64,000 nucleotides of DNA from Nymphaea colorata. Taxonomy: Eukaryota > Streptophyta > Magnoliopsida > Nymphaeales > Nymphaeaceae. Each line of letters opens with the position of its first letter. Position 1 is the stretch's first letter. The notes under the pieces are model-generated. The model saw nothing but the letters and a program-made list of their open reading frames with translations, had not been told where the DNA came from and made no database searches. The position numbers were made by a program, and so were the translations under genes. Shown piece by piece: positions 10,741 to 23,389 of the stretch. Location: positions 4,996,704-5,060,703 of the forward strand of contig NC_045139.1 in NCBI RefSeq assembly GCF_008831285.2, read 5' to 3'.

Positions 10741-13700
10741 ATGGCCGCCGCCACCGCCACCGCCTCTACGTCCTTCTCGCCGCCTCCGTGCTGTTCCCTT
10801 CGTCGACGGTTCCATGCCTCTCCCGACCGGGCCGCCACCATGCCCCTCCCCCGTCTCCTCCTTCTGACCCGCCACCAGCTCCGCCACCGCCTCCGCCGCT
10901 CTGCCGTCTCCGTCGCCGCCTCCGTCAAGCAGGAGGAGATCCTCTGGACGCGAGCGCCCGTCTCCGTTGTGGAGCCCGCTGCAGAGTCTCTCTTCCACGT
11001 CTCAGTAGACTTGAGCGACAGCCCCGGCCTTGCCGCCTCGTATGTCGCCGCGGGGCAGTATCTCCAGGTCAGGGCCCTCGAGTGCCGGCCGGCCTTCCTC
11101 GCCATCGCTTCCCCTCCGTCACCCTCCGGCACGAAATTGGAGTTCCTTATCAAGGACATCGACGGGTCCGCGGCCTCGCTTATCTGCCGGCTCCGCCGCG
11201 GCGATGTCGTCGAGCTCGGCCCGGTCATGGGCAAGGGCTTCAACATCTCCGAGATCTCCCCGCCCGAGTCCTTCTCCTCCGTCCTCATCTTCGCCACTGG
11301 CTCTGGGATCAGGTCGGATCTCTTGTCCTTTCCTAACTTCCTGCTTAAAGGAATTGTTGATTATCTTGCTTCTGCTGAGCATCTTCGGAAAAGTTGGGGA
11401 CTCTGACTTCGTCTCATAGAAAATTTGATTTCCTTTTTTCACACTGGATCTTTTCTCTGAGCTCGAGATAATGGACCTCCGAGCACAAATTTATCAGATA
11501 CAATAGTATCTTCTCTTGATTCCTTTTCCTTTGAGCCGATTGCAGTAAATTGCATAATTGGTTACTGATGATTATACTTCCGCGATTGTGTGACTGTAGC
11601 GGGGCTTGTTAGAAGCTCTTACTGTAGCTCTTGAGTATGAAGAACATGATGAAGTTGAACCAGCTCAGTTGTTATTCTGTACGGTTAGCTAACGTAAGGA
11701 GATGCTCTATCAAAGTACGAAGATGTAAGGTTGCTTTTGTTGCCGAAATGAGTTCCCGTCCATGGTGATGGTTGAATTAGTTTTACTCAGAGGATTGGTT
11801 GTTGGGTATTAGCCCTAGCTTCCGTATTAGGAATTCCCAGGGTTTTATAGTGCTACATGATGCATGGCAGAAGATGTGAGAAATTACTAGTTTGGCTAGT
11901 ATCTTGCTTTATTGGCTTACATACCTCAATTTCTACTTGAGTTCCTCATATTGTGCCACACCGCGTAACTGTCATGGTATAATTCTATTTCCGATGCTTA
12001 ATTTTCTTTTTCCTCTCTTCTGCCTGAAGTTTGGGACGGAGAACTGAGAGTAAAAGAAAAAAGAAAGAAAAACCTCATTGTGCATTCCTTTCTTGTGCTA
12101 CAAGTTATGGGCTCACATTTCTGTTCTGTTAATTCTCGTGCAGTCCCATTCGAGCCCTTATAGAATCAGGTTTTGATGCAAAGATGCGTCCAGATGTGCG
12201 CCTTTATTATGGAGCAAGAAATCTTCAAAGGATGGCCTACCAGGTATGGAGATAGTTCTCTTCTATGTGGTTTTATTTCTTTTACTTAAGTGGATCCTGA
12301 GCTGATGCTTAAAGTTAATGAATTATTTACCTTTTTTTTTTGTTTTTTGGTTACACAGGATAAATTCAAGGACTGGGAATATTCTGGTGTTAACGTAATT
12401 CCTGTCCTATCACAACCAGATGATAGATGGACAGGAGAGAAAGGTTATGTACAGGTATCCTTGTTAAGCACAATAAACTGTATGAGAGTTTTGAGATGCT
12501 ATAGACCATAGTTTTCTAAAAGAAAAGAAAAAATGCAGGCAGCATTTGCTAGAGCAAAACAAATTTTGGATCCTTCAACTACTGGTGCAGTTCTCTGTGG
12601 TCGCAAGCAAATGGCTGAGGTACTACTCCGACTTTTCCAAATTGTAAACAAAAAGTTGGCTTTGTCGCTTCCAAAAAGATGGTATCTCTATAACTTTCTT
12701 TCCATCACTGTATGATTATTCTGTCTTTGCCACAAACTTGTTTGGTAGATCCAATATTGGCTGTGAGTATTCTGCTTGTAATATTGTAGTTCAAATTATT
12801 TCCCATCATTTTCTTTGTTCACTAGAATCTTGTTCACTAAATTTAATATTTGTCGTGTTTTCTGCTTCTGATATTTGTAGTAAGGCCATGCTTCTTTCCT
12901 CCTTTATGGGCTCTGTTTGGAGTGTCAAAGATAGATCGCGATGGCCTGCTAAATTTAATGGAGGACTTGTGATAGGCACTTCAAGGCATTCTTTGCTTTT
13001 CCTTTGTTGTAAGGAGTAGCATGCTGAGTTGGTCTATTGTCAATTTATTGCAGAATCAACATTCTTCTCTTTTGCTGGATTCATATGCTGGTTTATGATA
13101 TGCTTTGAAAGGCATGAGCATTGAATGAGAACCAAGGAATAGAAGTTGCCTATGAAAAGGGAAATAAAAGTTTGAGGAAAAATTGTGATGGAACGAAAAC
13201 TCAGTGACTGCAATAATTCAAACAATTGAAAATTGAGTCGCCTTCCGCTGTTCAGGGCTATTGATCGTTGTTTGCAAACCATGCTTGTATAGCTATATTT
13301 TCAGCCTGTTTATTGTTAAATTTTCTTGTGTGCTTTTTGAGTCAACGGATAGCTGCATGAGTATGATGTGAGAAATTCAAGACGAGCACAGTATCATGTT
13401 TTCTTCCCATAAACCTCAAGGCAAAACTTTCTTTTCGACATTTAATATCGTATAACATAACTCCAGCCAAAATCAGATGGTCAAAGCAGGAGATTTATTG
13501 GACAGATTTTTCTGTACGTATGGAACAATCATATATTATATGTTTCCCTTTCCATTTGGAAACAGGGTACAGTAGTACAAATTACAAAATGAATATGTAA
13601 AGTTTAAGATCCTCATTGATTAGCTTTAATATTATCCCACACAGTTATTTTGTGTCAAGTCATTATTTAGGTGATTTCCTCTTGGACAACCATATGCTTT

Positions 13701-15624
13701 TTGAAATCTTCTCTTTGACTTTATCAACCTCTGTTCTTTGGCTACTAGAGTAAAGATGGCCTTATCCTGTCATCCATCTAGAAATATTCCTGCTATGCTA
13801 TGAACATCATGTTGCATAAGGTGATAAGGTCTTTTCCAAACAGATTGAGAAAGGTACATGTGATAATCCCTCATTGGGATTATCATTGGTTGTGAGAAGT
13901 TAATACTGTTGCAGGTTTTTCATCGGGATTATCATTGGTCGTGAGAAGTTAATACTGTTGCAGGCAACATTTTTGTCCCATTTGCTTGGCTTCGATGTTA
14001 ACATCTTGATCTAAACATCATTGGTTGTGAGAAGTTAATACTGTTGCAGGTTTCAGTTTGGGAAGACTAAAAATGATCAGTTTTTCTTAAGAAAATCTAG
14101 GAAATCCCATGTTATGATGATAGATACCAGTTATAGGGTCCCGCCCCTATCATCTACCATGGCTTGTACTTGATTTCATCGTTTATCAATCTTTAACAAA
14201 AACAGGATTTCCTCCGTAAGTATGATATCCTGAACTAGGATATCAATCTTCTAAGGTAGCTGGTAACTCCTCGCAAGGGCACATAAACTACTCTCAACTG
14301 GTAAAATAGTTTACTCCTTCATTCTTCTTCAATACTTCCATCTTATTTATCTATCTTCTTTCACTTATGAACTTCCACCATTGTTAAGAATATGAGTTGG
14401 TTCCCAATTGGAGACAAATTTTATTTACTATGAAGTTGAACTGTAGCATGCGTAATGGCACAAAGATGTGTAGTACACAATCAGTTCCCTTTCATGAGAG
14501 TGTGGCCATTCTGTCAACGTGTCAGAAGGACTTTGTAGCCCCTTCTGCTTTGTGCAACACTGCAACTTCAGAATTGTTTGTCAAGGATGTAAACTTCTTT
14601 ATTTTCACCACCACAAGAAGTGAAAAACTATGATAATGAAATTCCTTTGATTTGGCCATCAGCCAGTTTAATAGATCAACCATGGTAGGACAAAGATATT
14701 CTTACATTTTTTCTCCACTGTCTAATCTGTCGTCAGTCATCACAAGTGAGTAGCAGGGCATCATTGTTCTTCTAACAACTCCATTTTTCTCAATTAAATT
14801 TGAACATTTTGTTTTTTATCTCATGGCAGCCCTTTACTTAAATAGTTATTTTCTTATGGTATTATCATGTTCTGTGACTATAAGTTGCCTTTTGCATCAA
14901 CCTGTGAACCTTCCTCCTTCGTACCTACTGTTACTGCAAGAGGCACACTGGCCTCTCTCTCTCATTTGTACCATATTCTCCTTAACACATTTTTTTCCTT
15001 TCCACAAGTCATAAATACATATCTGGGTAATTGGTCAAATCACATTTCAGAATGGAGTTTTATGCTTGGTTGACCTCCCTATTTATGATACCCACTGAGC
15101 TCATCACAGAACTGCTCCTTTATCGCTAGCGATGGAACAAGGTTTTAAGTTTTGCCATTTTTTTATTAATAGGAAAAAAAACAAGTAAAGGCTTCCTTGT
15201 TTGATTGTGCTAACTACTAGGGAAACAAGAGTAACAAAAGTATGAAAATGTTGAATGCTCAAGGTGGGTCTAGATAAGAAATTGACTAAAAAAATAGTCA
15301 AAAACATAAGTGACAAAACTTTTGCATAACGGTAGTTTTATCTTGTTTGGGAAAACATACTGCTTTTGGCAAATTTTTTCAGGCCTAAAGGAAAAGTTAG
15401 AGTAATCTCATTCAAATAATATTCGTCTTAATTCCATGTCAATCTTTCTACTGCTTGTCAATTTTACAACCTTCAGTCTATCTTTATAATGATCTATGGT
15501 CTCTTTGTGTTTCATGAATTTTCTTTTTCTTCTCACCTGTTTCTCCCTCATTTTGCTTCAGGACGTCACCTCCATTCTTGTTGCTGATGGTGTCTCAAGC
15601 AAAAAGATTCTCAAGAACTTCTAA
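10741..15624 (+). CDS. PKIWI502: PKIWI502-like FAD/NAD(P)-binding oxidoreductase, plastid-type
   Basis: Exons 10741-11312, 12144-12243, 12359-12454, 12539-12619 and 15562-15624 (phases 2, 0, 0, 0) give 303 residues. The family, named from a kiwifruit fruit protein, is related to ferredoxin-NADP reductase-type flavoproteins; its substrate is not established. Residues 1 to about 60 are rich in Ser, Ala, Arg and Pro and look like a plastid transit peptide. The FAD-binding half follows. The nucleotide-binding loop FATGSGISPIR spans the exon 1/2 junction. Later come YYGARNLQRMAYQ, GYVQAAFARAKQ, the GAVLCGRKQMAE motif and a C-terminus ending KKILKNF. Exon 1 is markedly GC-rich compared with the AT-rich introns. 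The frame is open upstream with in-frame ATGs at 10504 and 10621; 10741 was chosen because the transit-like region begins there with a good ATGGCC context. Confidence 0.88.
13871..14053 (+). repeat. Three copies of a 34-45 bp unit ending in a splice-acceptor-like motif
   Basis: Inside intron 4 of the oxidoreductase gene. Copies end at about 13915, 13964 and 14050 and share atcattggttgtgagaagtt then aatactgttgcagg. The first two are adjacent and the third follows after about 50 bp. Each ends in a branchpoint-like ttaatac and a cag|g. Confidence 0.8.
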
Positions 15625-17074
15625 CTGCAGCCAGCAGGACTTCAATGTTGTAACGATTGTTGGAGAGTAAAAGCACCGCTTCATTATTTCTCCGATGTTT
15701 CAAATATCTATTTGATGTAGTAATTCTTTTACAGAGAAACTTTACCTCTGTAACAATTCATGAGGATATACAATAAGAGATGCCTTCTGAGTTTAAGCAT
15801 GTGCAGATGCGCACTATTGAACACATTTTTGCAGACAGCGGTCAGAAATAATGTTGCACTATGCACATATTCGTTCGTACCTTTGGCAGAAAAAGAAAAA
15901 ACATTCAGCACCTGTAGATAGATGGTTGGTATTCAACATGCCTATGACATCACGAGAAGTTCATTGAACCTTATAAACTGTAATAGGTGGACCAAAAACG
16001 TTAAGTTTCTTTATGTGACCTTCCTTATCCCAGAAATCATTGCACCAAGTGCTGATTCTTGCCATTGCATAGCTCTCTCATTCACGGTTGCATCTTTTAG
16101 GGCTCCACCATGGTAACGTGACAAGCTGGTTCTGCCGAAGCCACTACTGAATCTCGTGCATCTGTATCTGGAATTGACTGTTGATCTGAGCACGGCTTTC
16201 TGAGCGGGGACGCGCACTTTGTTTTCAGTGTGCACAAGGCACATATGAATGGAGCATAAGGCTGGAATTCTCAGTCAAATATGACAAAAGGTATCAAATT
16301 TCAGCTGCATACTTAGATCGGATGTTCTTTCCACTTGCTTCTGTATTTCACTTAGACCTCTGAATTACGCAAACCCTGCAGACTGGCACTCTTTCAGCAC
16401 AAGTAAGCAGAAAAGAAAAGGGAAAAGAAAGAAAGCAAAAAACGTGAAGTTTTTTACACGCAGTTGCCCCTCCAGAGAAAGCCCTTGGTAAGTGCAACAT
16501 GCTTTAGGGGAAAAACTCCGTGAGAAAGATCAGGCTGCAGTGTCAGAGCCACTGAACTTTCCTAACAAAAACCTCCTTGATTGCCTGCGTGCAAGCTCAG
16601 GGGTGTCATCCTCTTAACCAAGGGGTCTCGATCAACCTCACCCATGTAAAGAAAGAGAAAGGTCTCGAGGCATTTTCAACACTAGCTTAGCCCTATTTGG
16701 TTAGGGACATACCGATCCGAGTTGTGGTAATTCTAGTGGAGAGTTCAATGCCTGGGGTGTGTCTCTTAGCATAAACTGCTCGAAGTTTGCCTACACCTAC
16801 CATGTATATTTTTCTTAGGCAAAGTGGTTTCACTTTCACAACTAGAACTCTGCTGCTTGCTCCACTTTGGAGAGGTACTGATCTTTCAGGTCTTCTGCCT
16901 CATACCTTTCATCCGAGTAATCCTCTTTCACTCTGCAAATCCAGTTAAGGTTGTTTTCTCATGAGTTACTCTTCTTTCTCTGTTCGCTCTACTTTGTTTT
17001 TATCATCTCCTCCAAGCAACCCAAGAAAAAATGGTCGCTCAGCCAAGGGCCTTCTGCTTCCGTGGCGTAAACTT

Positions 17075-17160
17075 GGTTTCCCTGCCTCTCACAGTTTGCA
17101 TCTACCACATGCTTGTGCCTGTGTCTGCGTGCAAGCATGTGGTTTCCCCTGCCTCTCACA
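17075..17160. repeat. Perfect 12-bp inverted repeat flanked by direct repeats
   Basis: accacatgcttg (17104-17115) and its exact complement caagcatgtggt (17132-17143) enclose a 16-nt loop. The hairpin sits between two near-identical direct copies of ggtttccctgcctctcaca (17075-17093 and 17141-17160; the second has one extra c). Confidence 0.75.
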
Positions 17161-18604
17161 AATTGCGTGAGTGCAAAGCTTGTGTGCACATGGAAAATAT
17201 GAAGGCAAATTTAGGTCAGAAGTCATGCTATCTTGGCAAAGCCTGGATATTGATCTAGACTGGGAAGAAAATTAAACCAAAATAGTAAATAAATGTACGG
17301 TGGAGTTAGATCTATTCTTTACAAGGCTACATGAGCACGTGAACTTTCTGATTGTCTGTATCTCTATCTGTACTCCTTTCCAATTTTGTGGACAGGTCAC
17401 ACATGCAAGGACATACAAAAAATATATATAAATAAAGAGGGGGGAGTGTTTTCCACACAGAACTTACAGTAGAAAATAATACGTATGACGCATCATTTCT
17501 GGACATGACCCTGCAGAAACCAGCAGCATGCATGATTCGTTTAGCAGAAAATGATTTTGCTTCTTACTATTGCGATGAGTATGCAAGTTCTTCAAAAGCT
17601 TAAGATCTTAGGAGTTGGAACCCAAAAAAAAAGTCATAATATTATGACAAGGAAAAAATGCCACTTAGGTAGATTCGGCTGATTGCTCAATGGCAAATCT
17701 CCATGCTAGTGCTTCCATCCTAAGTCTAATTTCTACTTTGGCTTGTGCAAAAGGTTGACGCCCTAGGTAAATCCAACCACTGCTAGCCTTCATGCATGCT
17801 GGTGGCCCAACCATCTATGTCAAACCGCATGGGACATTGGAGAGAGGGGGTTGAAATTAAAAGAGAGAAAATTTCACTTGCCTAAGGCGTGTCTTAGGAG
17901 GACATTAATGCACGGAACAGAACGTCATATTCACAGGGCATGACATTCTGCCTTGTTGTTCCTCCGCTTTGGAGTTGAGTGGATTCTTTCGGCTCATTTG
18001 GCAAATAGAACAGTTTGTACTTGTTCCATGAATTTGCTCCAAAAGTCAGAGTAGATTCATAAGACGTTTTTTAAGGTGTTCTATGAATCTACCTTTATTT
18101 TTGAGTCATATTAAAACAGTTACATACCATATTAAAACAGTTACATACCATTCAGCTTGTCAAACAAACCCAAATTTGGGTGCATGTAGGCTTTTTTTTC
18201 CACCGTCCCATGCTTGTTTTCCACATCAATTACCTTTTTAAGGATACGTTGTAGCACAACCTCCTGTGCTCTTAGCTTAAGCTAACAAACTGAATCACAG
18301 CTACATGTTGATGGAAACATCTAAACCATCGATTTAAGGAAATCAAGCAGTGGAGATTTAATTGCAAGTACAGAAGGCAAATTGTTTTTAAGCATCCAAA
18401 ATACCCTTCAAGGAATGAGAGAGTGAGAGAGGAAAGAGGAAAGCAAATGAATTTCTTTTAAAAAAATTCATTGTCTGTTTTGAGATGTATTTTGGACTCT
18501 TGAAAGGACATATTGCCTTCTATATTTATGTCTTAAATCTCTATTTTTTATCTCGTTAAAATCGATGGCATAAATGATTCCGATTAAGATCTGGTATATG
18601 AGAG

Positions 18605-18608
<4 letters not shown>

Positions 18609-18642
<34 letters not shown>
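18609..18642. repeat. (AT)17 microsatellite
   Basis: Uninterrupted alternating AT in the region upstream of the VAP gene. Confidence 0.95.
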
Positions 18643-18645
<3 letters not shown>

Positions 18646-18874
18646 TTGTACTCGTGTTCGCATCCGTACTCTTGTTCCCACTCACACTGGCACCCATGTG
18701 ATACAGGGTTTTAACAAAAGTGGGTCAATAGCTGATTCCAAGTGGCCAAAACCTTGAATTTTCTTCTCTTCATTTCACTATTTGAAGTTAGTAAGAAACA
18801 AATAGGTGGAGTTAATGCTGCACTTGTTAGTCCAAAGCAACAAAATACTACAGCAGCTCCTCGCTCCCTCTCCT

Positions 18875-18876
<2 letters not shown>

Positions 18877-18924
<48 letters not shown>
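18877..18924. repeat. (GA)n microsatellite in the VAP leader
   Basis: About 48 bp of GA with one interruption, ending 2 bp before the ATG of the VAP gene. It probably lies in the 5' UTR or core promoter, where GA tracts can bind BBR/BPC factors (general plant knowledge; not shown here). Confidence 0.85.
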
Positions 18925-18926
<2 letters not shown>

Positions 18927-21888
18927 ATGGCAAGAGCAGTAGAGACTGAAGTTGAGGTGGAGAGGAATCGTTCCTGTGGAAGAAGAGCCACACTTGTGAC
19001 CATCTTGAGATCTTTTCTTCCAATTAAAAGGCGTCTCCGTCTGGATCCAAGTTCTGACCTCTACTTTCCATGTAAGTATACTCTTCACCTTCAACATGAC
19101 TACCACCGTTGTCAGCACCAGCAGGCAACAACGAGACAGAAGCAAGAGGGGAAGTTTACTTTCTCCCTTCTTCCTTTTGGATAGACTAAGAATTTAGCTA
19201 GCAACATGCTTCAGGGATCTTAACCCGGAATCATTGGTTCTCTATTTCCATATATTTTCCGTTTATTTAGTGAAAAAAATTGCTGTTTCTGTGAAGATGA
19301 ACCAGGAAAACAGGTCCGAAGTGCAGTAAAGATTGTCAACACTAGCCGTTCAAATGTGGCATTCAAGGTTTCTTCTCTCAGCTTCATTACTCTTTAAAAG
19401 TAAAAAAATAACAGAAGTAGAACATGCACAACAGTTGATTTTTACCATTTTCTAGCTGTTCTTAGTTTATGACTATAATCTCTCTTGCTTAGCATGGTCA
19501 GGAAGTTCTAATCGTTTGCACCCAAATTTCGTAGCTGAAGAATGTAAACTTCTGAAGATTCAGACAACTTACAAACTGGAAGGAACTTTTTACCAAGTCT
19601 TTTTCACGTACTTCAGTGTCGCTGTTCTGTGGAGACAATAGGTGTCAATAAGGACATAAGAAACGAAAACGAATTTGGTTTGAAAATATTATGTTTGGAA
19701 ACGTTTTATAGTGGCAATCAATAATTAAAAAGAAGAAAAATAGGGTTATTCTAACACGAAAAGGAACTTATAATATCAAGGAAATATATTTCCATAGCGA
19801 AATGTTCATTTTTTAAGAGTTGTTCATCATACCAAGTTTCACAGCCGGAAAAGAGAAGAAAAAAAGAATATTTTACTCTCGTGCTTCTGAACAGCTTCTC
19901 ATAAGGCTAGCTTTCAAGTTCCCGGGAAATTTCTTGCAAGTATTTTGGAAAGGCAATGTCAGGAGAAGTGATAGGGTAGGTTGTAGTCAAACTTTCTTTA
20001 TTCAAAATTAAATGATGTTAAAGATACTCCATGAACATTGTCATACAGTTTATAAAAGCAACAGTATTTTATTGCAAGATTTGGAATGACCAATATCATG
20101 GCGAGAGACGAGTCCCCCAAAACATCACTTGGTCTAAAATAATGCAATAATGATGCAACAAAGCTGTCTTAGTTTCAACTTCTCATGTTTTTCACAAAAT
20201 TTTGTGACCATGATCTAGAGTTGGTAACTTGCACAGTTCACATCATTTGACTCTACCCATGAATTAGCCAGTAATGGGTCTTTTCACAACGAGATTTATC
20301 GATACAGGGGTGGTATTTAATTTTGAAGGTTACCTAGGTAGCTGACCCTATCAGTGTATTCTTTCAATAGTAAGAACACCAATATATTTTTCTGCTTTTT
20401 AAATAGTATTTCCCTGCTTAATGGATAACCATTCGCTACCAATGAGGAGTCGCTTGTCATCCCAAATTCAAACCAAGGCAATATGGACAGAAAATAGTTG
20501 AAGTCCACGGTCCACAATCCTTCCACATATCATGGTTTGAACTCCAATTCTTCAAAATACACGGTCAACTCATTTGGATCTGAAGCGATAACAAAATTTG
20601 TTTCTGTAACAGTTTCAAACAACAGCTCCTAAAAGCTGCTTCATGAGGCCACCGAGTGGAATGCTCGCTCCTAGAGAATCCATTATCGCCACAGGTACTC
20701 TTTGATTGATGTTCGTAGGGTTTTCCCTTTCATAAAACTCTCTCTGTGATTGGTTTGATCCCAAGTGAATTAAGATCCACAATTTGCAGTAAGCGCCTGA
20801 GTATTCTCACAAAAACTGGAAAGAAACTCATACTACACACCATACTTGCCAAAAGGGAAAAAAAATGAAAAGAAGGAAATAAGTACCGGCTTGATTGTAA
20901 GTGTTACTGTTTTGCAGTGTTCAAGTTTGTCGAGCCCCCAGAAGAGAATGCAGAAGATTCTGATGGGAAGAAAATTAGGACCAAAGATAAATTTAAGATC
21001 GTGAGCATCAAAGTCGAGAGAGGAGGCCAGTTCTCCAACGAGATGGTAACATCATCTCCACTGCCCACTTTCTGCCATGCAAGTTTCCCAATTTCATCAA
21101 TATTCTTAGCCGTGAAGAGATCTGAATCCCCCTTGTATTTGCATATGCATGAAATTTTTTTGCAGTTTGCAGAGCAAAGAAGTGCAGTCGCAGTTGAACA
21201 GGTCATGAAAGTCGTCTTTTTAGATCCAAATATACCTTCCAAGGTAACAAGAGTTCTCTCTTTCTCTCTCTCAAACAAAGTGACTGTATGGCGTGTATTA
21301 ACCATGCCAGTTCCTTTTGAAGGGAGCTAACCCAATGGTACTGAAGAGTATTGATTTGAGCTAATGGTTGCCAACCCAAGGGTGATTTGGGTTAATGGTT
21401 GCCAGTTTTTAGACTAGTACGGCCGGATCTTAATGCTCTCACTCTCTCCCTTTCATATTATGAATAAGACAGGTACTAGAGAAACTTAATAAGCAGCTAA
21501 TAGAAGCAGAGACGGAAGCACGGAAGATATCAACCCCGACTGGTTCGGACAGCAAAATACTAAGCACCGACAACAAAGGCCACGCCGTTGATCAATGGGT
21601 AAGACTCCTAACGCCTCTTATTCTTGAGATTCATGTTCAAATGTTCTCCACAAAATTTTCACTGTAACACATTTGCAAGATAACACACACAACCTGATAA
21701 CTGAACTACATTTACCAGCAACTGACCTACCGTTCTATCTGTGCTAAAAAGAGCAGAAGGAGCGTCGCAAACGCTACCTAGCAGAGCACCAAGGAGAACT
21801 GTCTATTGCCGAGCAGCAGACATTAAGCTCCAGCGTCCACAGCGAAAGCATCATAGCCCTTTCTTCTCAAATCAGGCTTGCCAACTAG
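18927..21888 (+). CDS. Vesicle-associated protein, VAP4-type MSP-domain protein
   Basis: Exons 18927-19071, 19297-19367, 20613-20694, 20918-21045, 21166-21243, 21473-21598 and 21757-21888 join in consistent phases to 253 residues. The product is a plant VAP homologue with a major-sperm-protein domain, the fold that binds FFAT-type motifs at ER contact sites. The domain runs from LRLDPSSDLYFPYEPGKQ (about 37) through VKIVNTSRSNVAFKFQTTAP, SCFMRPPSGMLAPRE, VFKFVEPPE and EQVMKVVFLDPNIPSK (to about 168). A charged EKLNKQLIEAETEARK helix and a DQWKERRKRYLAEHQ segment follow. No C-terminal membrane anchor is present, which matches the VAP4 subgroup rather than VAP27. The N-terminus is shorter than in Arabidopsis VAP4-1. 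It is convergent with the RS-like gene; the stops are 485 bp apart. Confidence 0.92.
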
Positions 21889-22372
21889 ACCAACCATGAA
21901 TTTGAAGGGGACAATCATGGAACCGAGCACATCTTAAGATGTTTGTCAAGCCTGCCAACATGTGTAAGCAAAAAAAGGATTCCCAACTAGTTTTCCTTGT
22001 AACAGAGACTACGGAGGCATTTACAAAAATTAAAACCAGGACAGCAAGAATCTCTCTCTCTCTCTCTCACTCCTCATTGCATATATTGATTTTGAAAGCT
22101 TATAAAAATCCGAAAGGCAAGAAAACCAGAAATCGACTTCTGTAGACGGGATCGTTCACGCTCAACCGCTAAACCCTAAAAGCAAACATACAACAACTAC
22201 TCACATGCAAAGCCAGATAAGAAAGCTTTCTGCATGACTCATGAGTTTTGAGATTGCATCCGTCAATTTTCCTTGAATTACGATAACTGTAGGCCAGTAA
22301 ATCCCACAAATCAGTTTGTAAGTAATGATAGAAGAATGATAGTCATGGAGACAAGTCCACAGATTCACGAAT

Positions 22373-23389
22373 TCAAAAGGGTGAACTGACATCCCTTTTT
22401 GGGCTTCTCACGGCTTGGCCATTAGTAGCAGCCATTACATGCTTCCCATTTGCTTCTGCAGTCGGTGGATCATGATCCCCCCAGTCATCCAGTCTATCAT
22501 TGTGGTGGTGGTGATGACGACGGTGATGGTGATGACCATGGTGGCGATGTTTGCCGTGCTCTCTTGGCTCATCACCGTTGTCATCAGATGTCTTCCCCAT
22601 TGAGTGGCTTCTCTTCCTGTGCTTATCATCTCCATCATCTTCACTGCTATCATGATGGAAATGGTGCTTACTGTGTGGTTTCCTGGCTTTAGTGACATTG
22701 GGACCCTCCAAACCTGAATCGGAAGAATAAGAAACATATAGGGGGCTTTGATGCCTCGAAGACTTTACATGCTTATGCGAATGTGCCTTCCTTTGCTCCT
22801 TCCCAGATTCATTCTCTGATCCATCAATGCTGCTATCAGAGGTTGATCCTGTGGCCCTTTTCCTGAGCCTGCGTCGAGATTTCTTCTCACCGTCACCTGA
22901 GGAATCCGAGTGAACATGCTTTTTGTATCTTCTGCGTGAGTCATCATCACCACTCTCATCATCGGACTCCGACCCTCTCCTTTTTCTTGACCTGCGTCTA
23001 GATCTCTTGGTACTTTCACCAGATGAATCAGAATGGCTATGTCTTTTGTGTCTCCTGTGTGACTTTTTTGTCAGCTTCCAGCCACCACTGCTGCTATCAC
23101 TATCATCATCAGATTCCGATGATGCGCTATAGTCATGCTTTCTGTGTTTCTTGTGGCTTTTCCTGGAGAGTTTTCTGTCGCCACTGTCACTGTCATCGTT
23201 GGACTCAGATAATGAGGCCTTCCTCTTTCGTCTAGCAGCTTTCAACCTCCTCTTCTCCTTTGCCTCAGCAGCAGCTTTTGCGTTTGCTGCAGTTTCCAAT
23301 TTCTCTTCCCATTTCAAGGGGGCTTCCTGCTTCTCCAGGACCTTCTTCTTCTTCTCTTCAACCAGTTGCAAGAACTTCTTGCAGTCCAT
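22373..23389 (-). CDS. RS-like basic/acidic low-complexity protein, probably nuclear
   Basis: A single uninterrupted exon of 338 codons plus stop. The N-terminal 60 residues (MDCKKFLQLVEEKKKKVLEK, then PLKWEEKLE and an Ala/Lys/Glu-rich helix) look like a short conserved coiled-coil module. The rest alternates Ser/Asp/Glu clusters with Lys/Arg/His clusters (RKSHKKHRKH, SRRRSRKRRGS and similar) and has a His-rich stretch near residues 280-300. This is the composition of nuclear-speckle and splicing-associated proteins, but there is no RRM, so function is not assigned. The ATG at 23387-23389 directly follows taacaccag, a possible 3' splice site, so a leader or coding exon may exist upstream. An in-frame TAA stands just before it if unspliced. 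Charged regions look like CK2/SR-kinase substrates (inference). Confidence 0.75.
   Translation of the reverse strand: MDCKKFLQLVEEKKKKVLEKQEAPLKWEEKLETAANAKAAAEAKEKRRLKAARRKRKASLSESNDDSDSGDRKLSRKSHKKHRKHDYSASSESDDDSDSSSGGWKLTKKSHRRHKRHSHSDSSGESTKRSRRRSRKRRGSESDDESGDDDSRRRYKKHVHSDSSGDGEKKSRRRLRKRATGSTSDSSIDGSENESGKEQRKAHSHKHVKSSRHQSPLYVSYSSDSGLEGPNVTKARKPHSKHHFHHDSSEDDGDDKHRKRSHSMGKTSDDNGDEPREHGKHRHHGHHHHRRHHHHHNDRLDDWGDHDPPTAEANGKHVMAATNGQAVRSPKRDVSSPF

Larger units (their letters stand above)
15625..18926. other. Intergenic region
   Basis: No coding exon recognised. It holds a small hairpin between direct repeats (17075-17160), a 21-bp tandem duplication at about 18107-18150 (atattaaaacagttacatac twice), an (AT)17 tract (18609-18642) and a (GA)n tract (18877-18924) that runs up to the next start codon. 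Confidence 0.55.

Noticed and set aside
10653-11297. Long minus-strand frame opposite the oxidoreductase exon 1
   Set aside because: Shadow of a GC-rich exon on the other strand; low-complexity Arg/Glu/Gly composition, no domain.
22415-22692. Plus-strand frames opposite the RS-like gene
   Set aside because: Repetitive shadows of Asp/His/Ser codons of the real exon.
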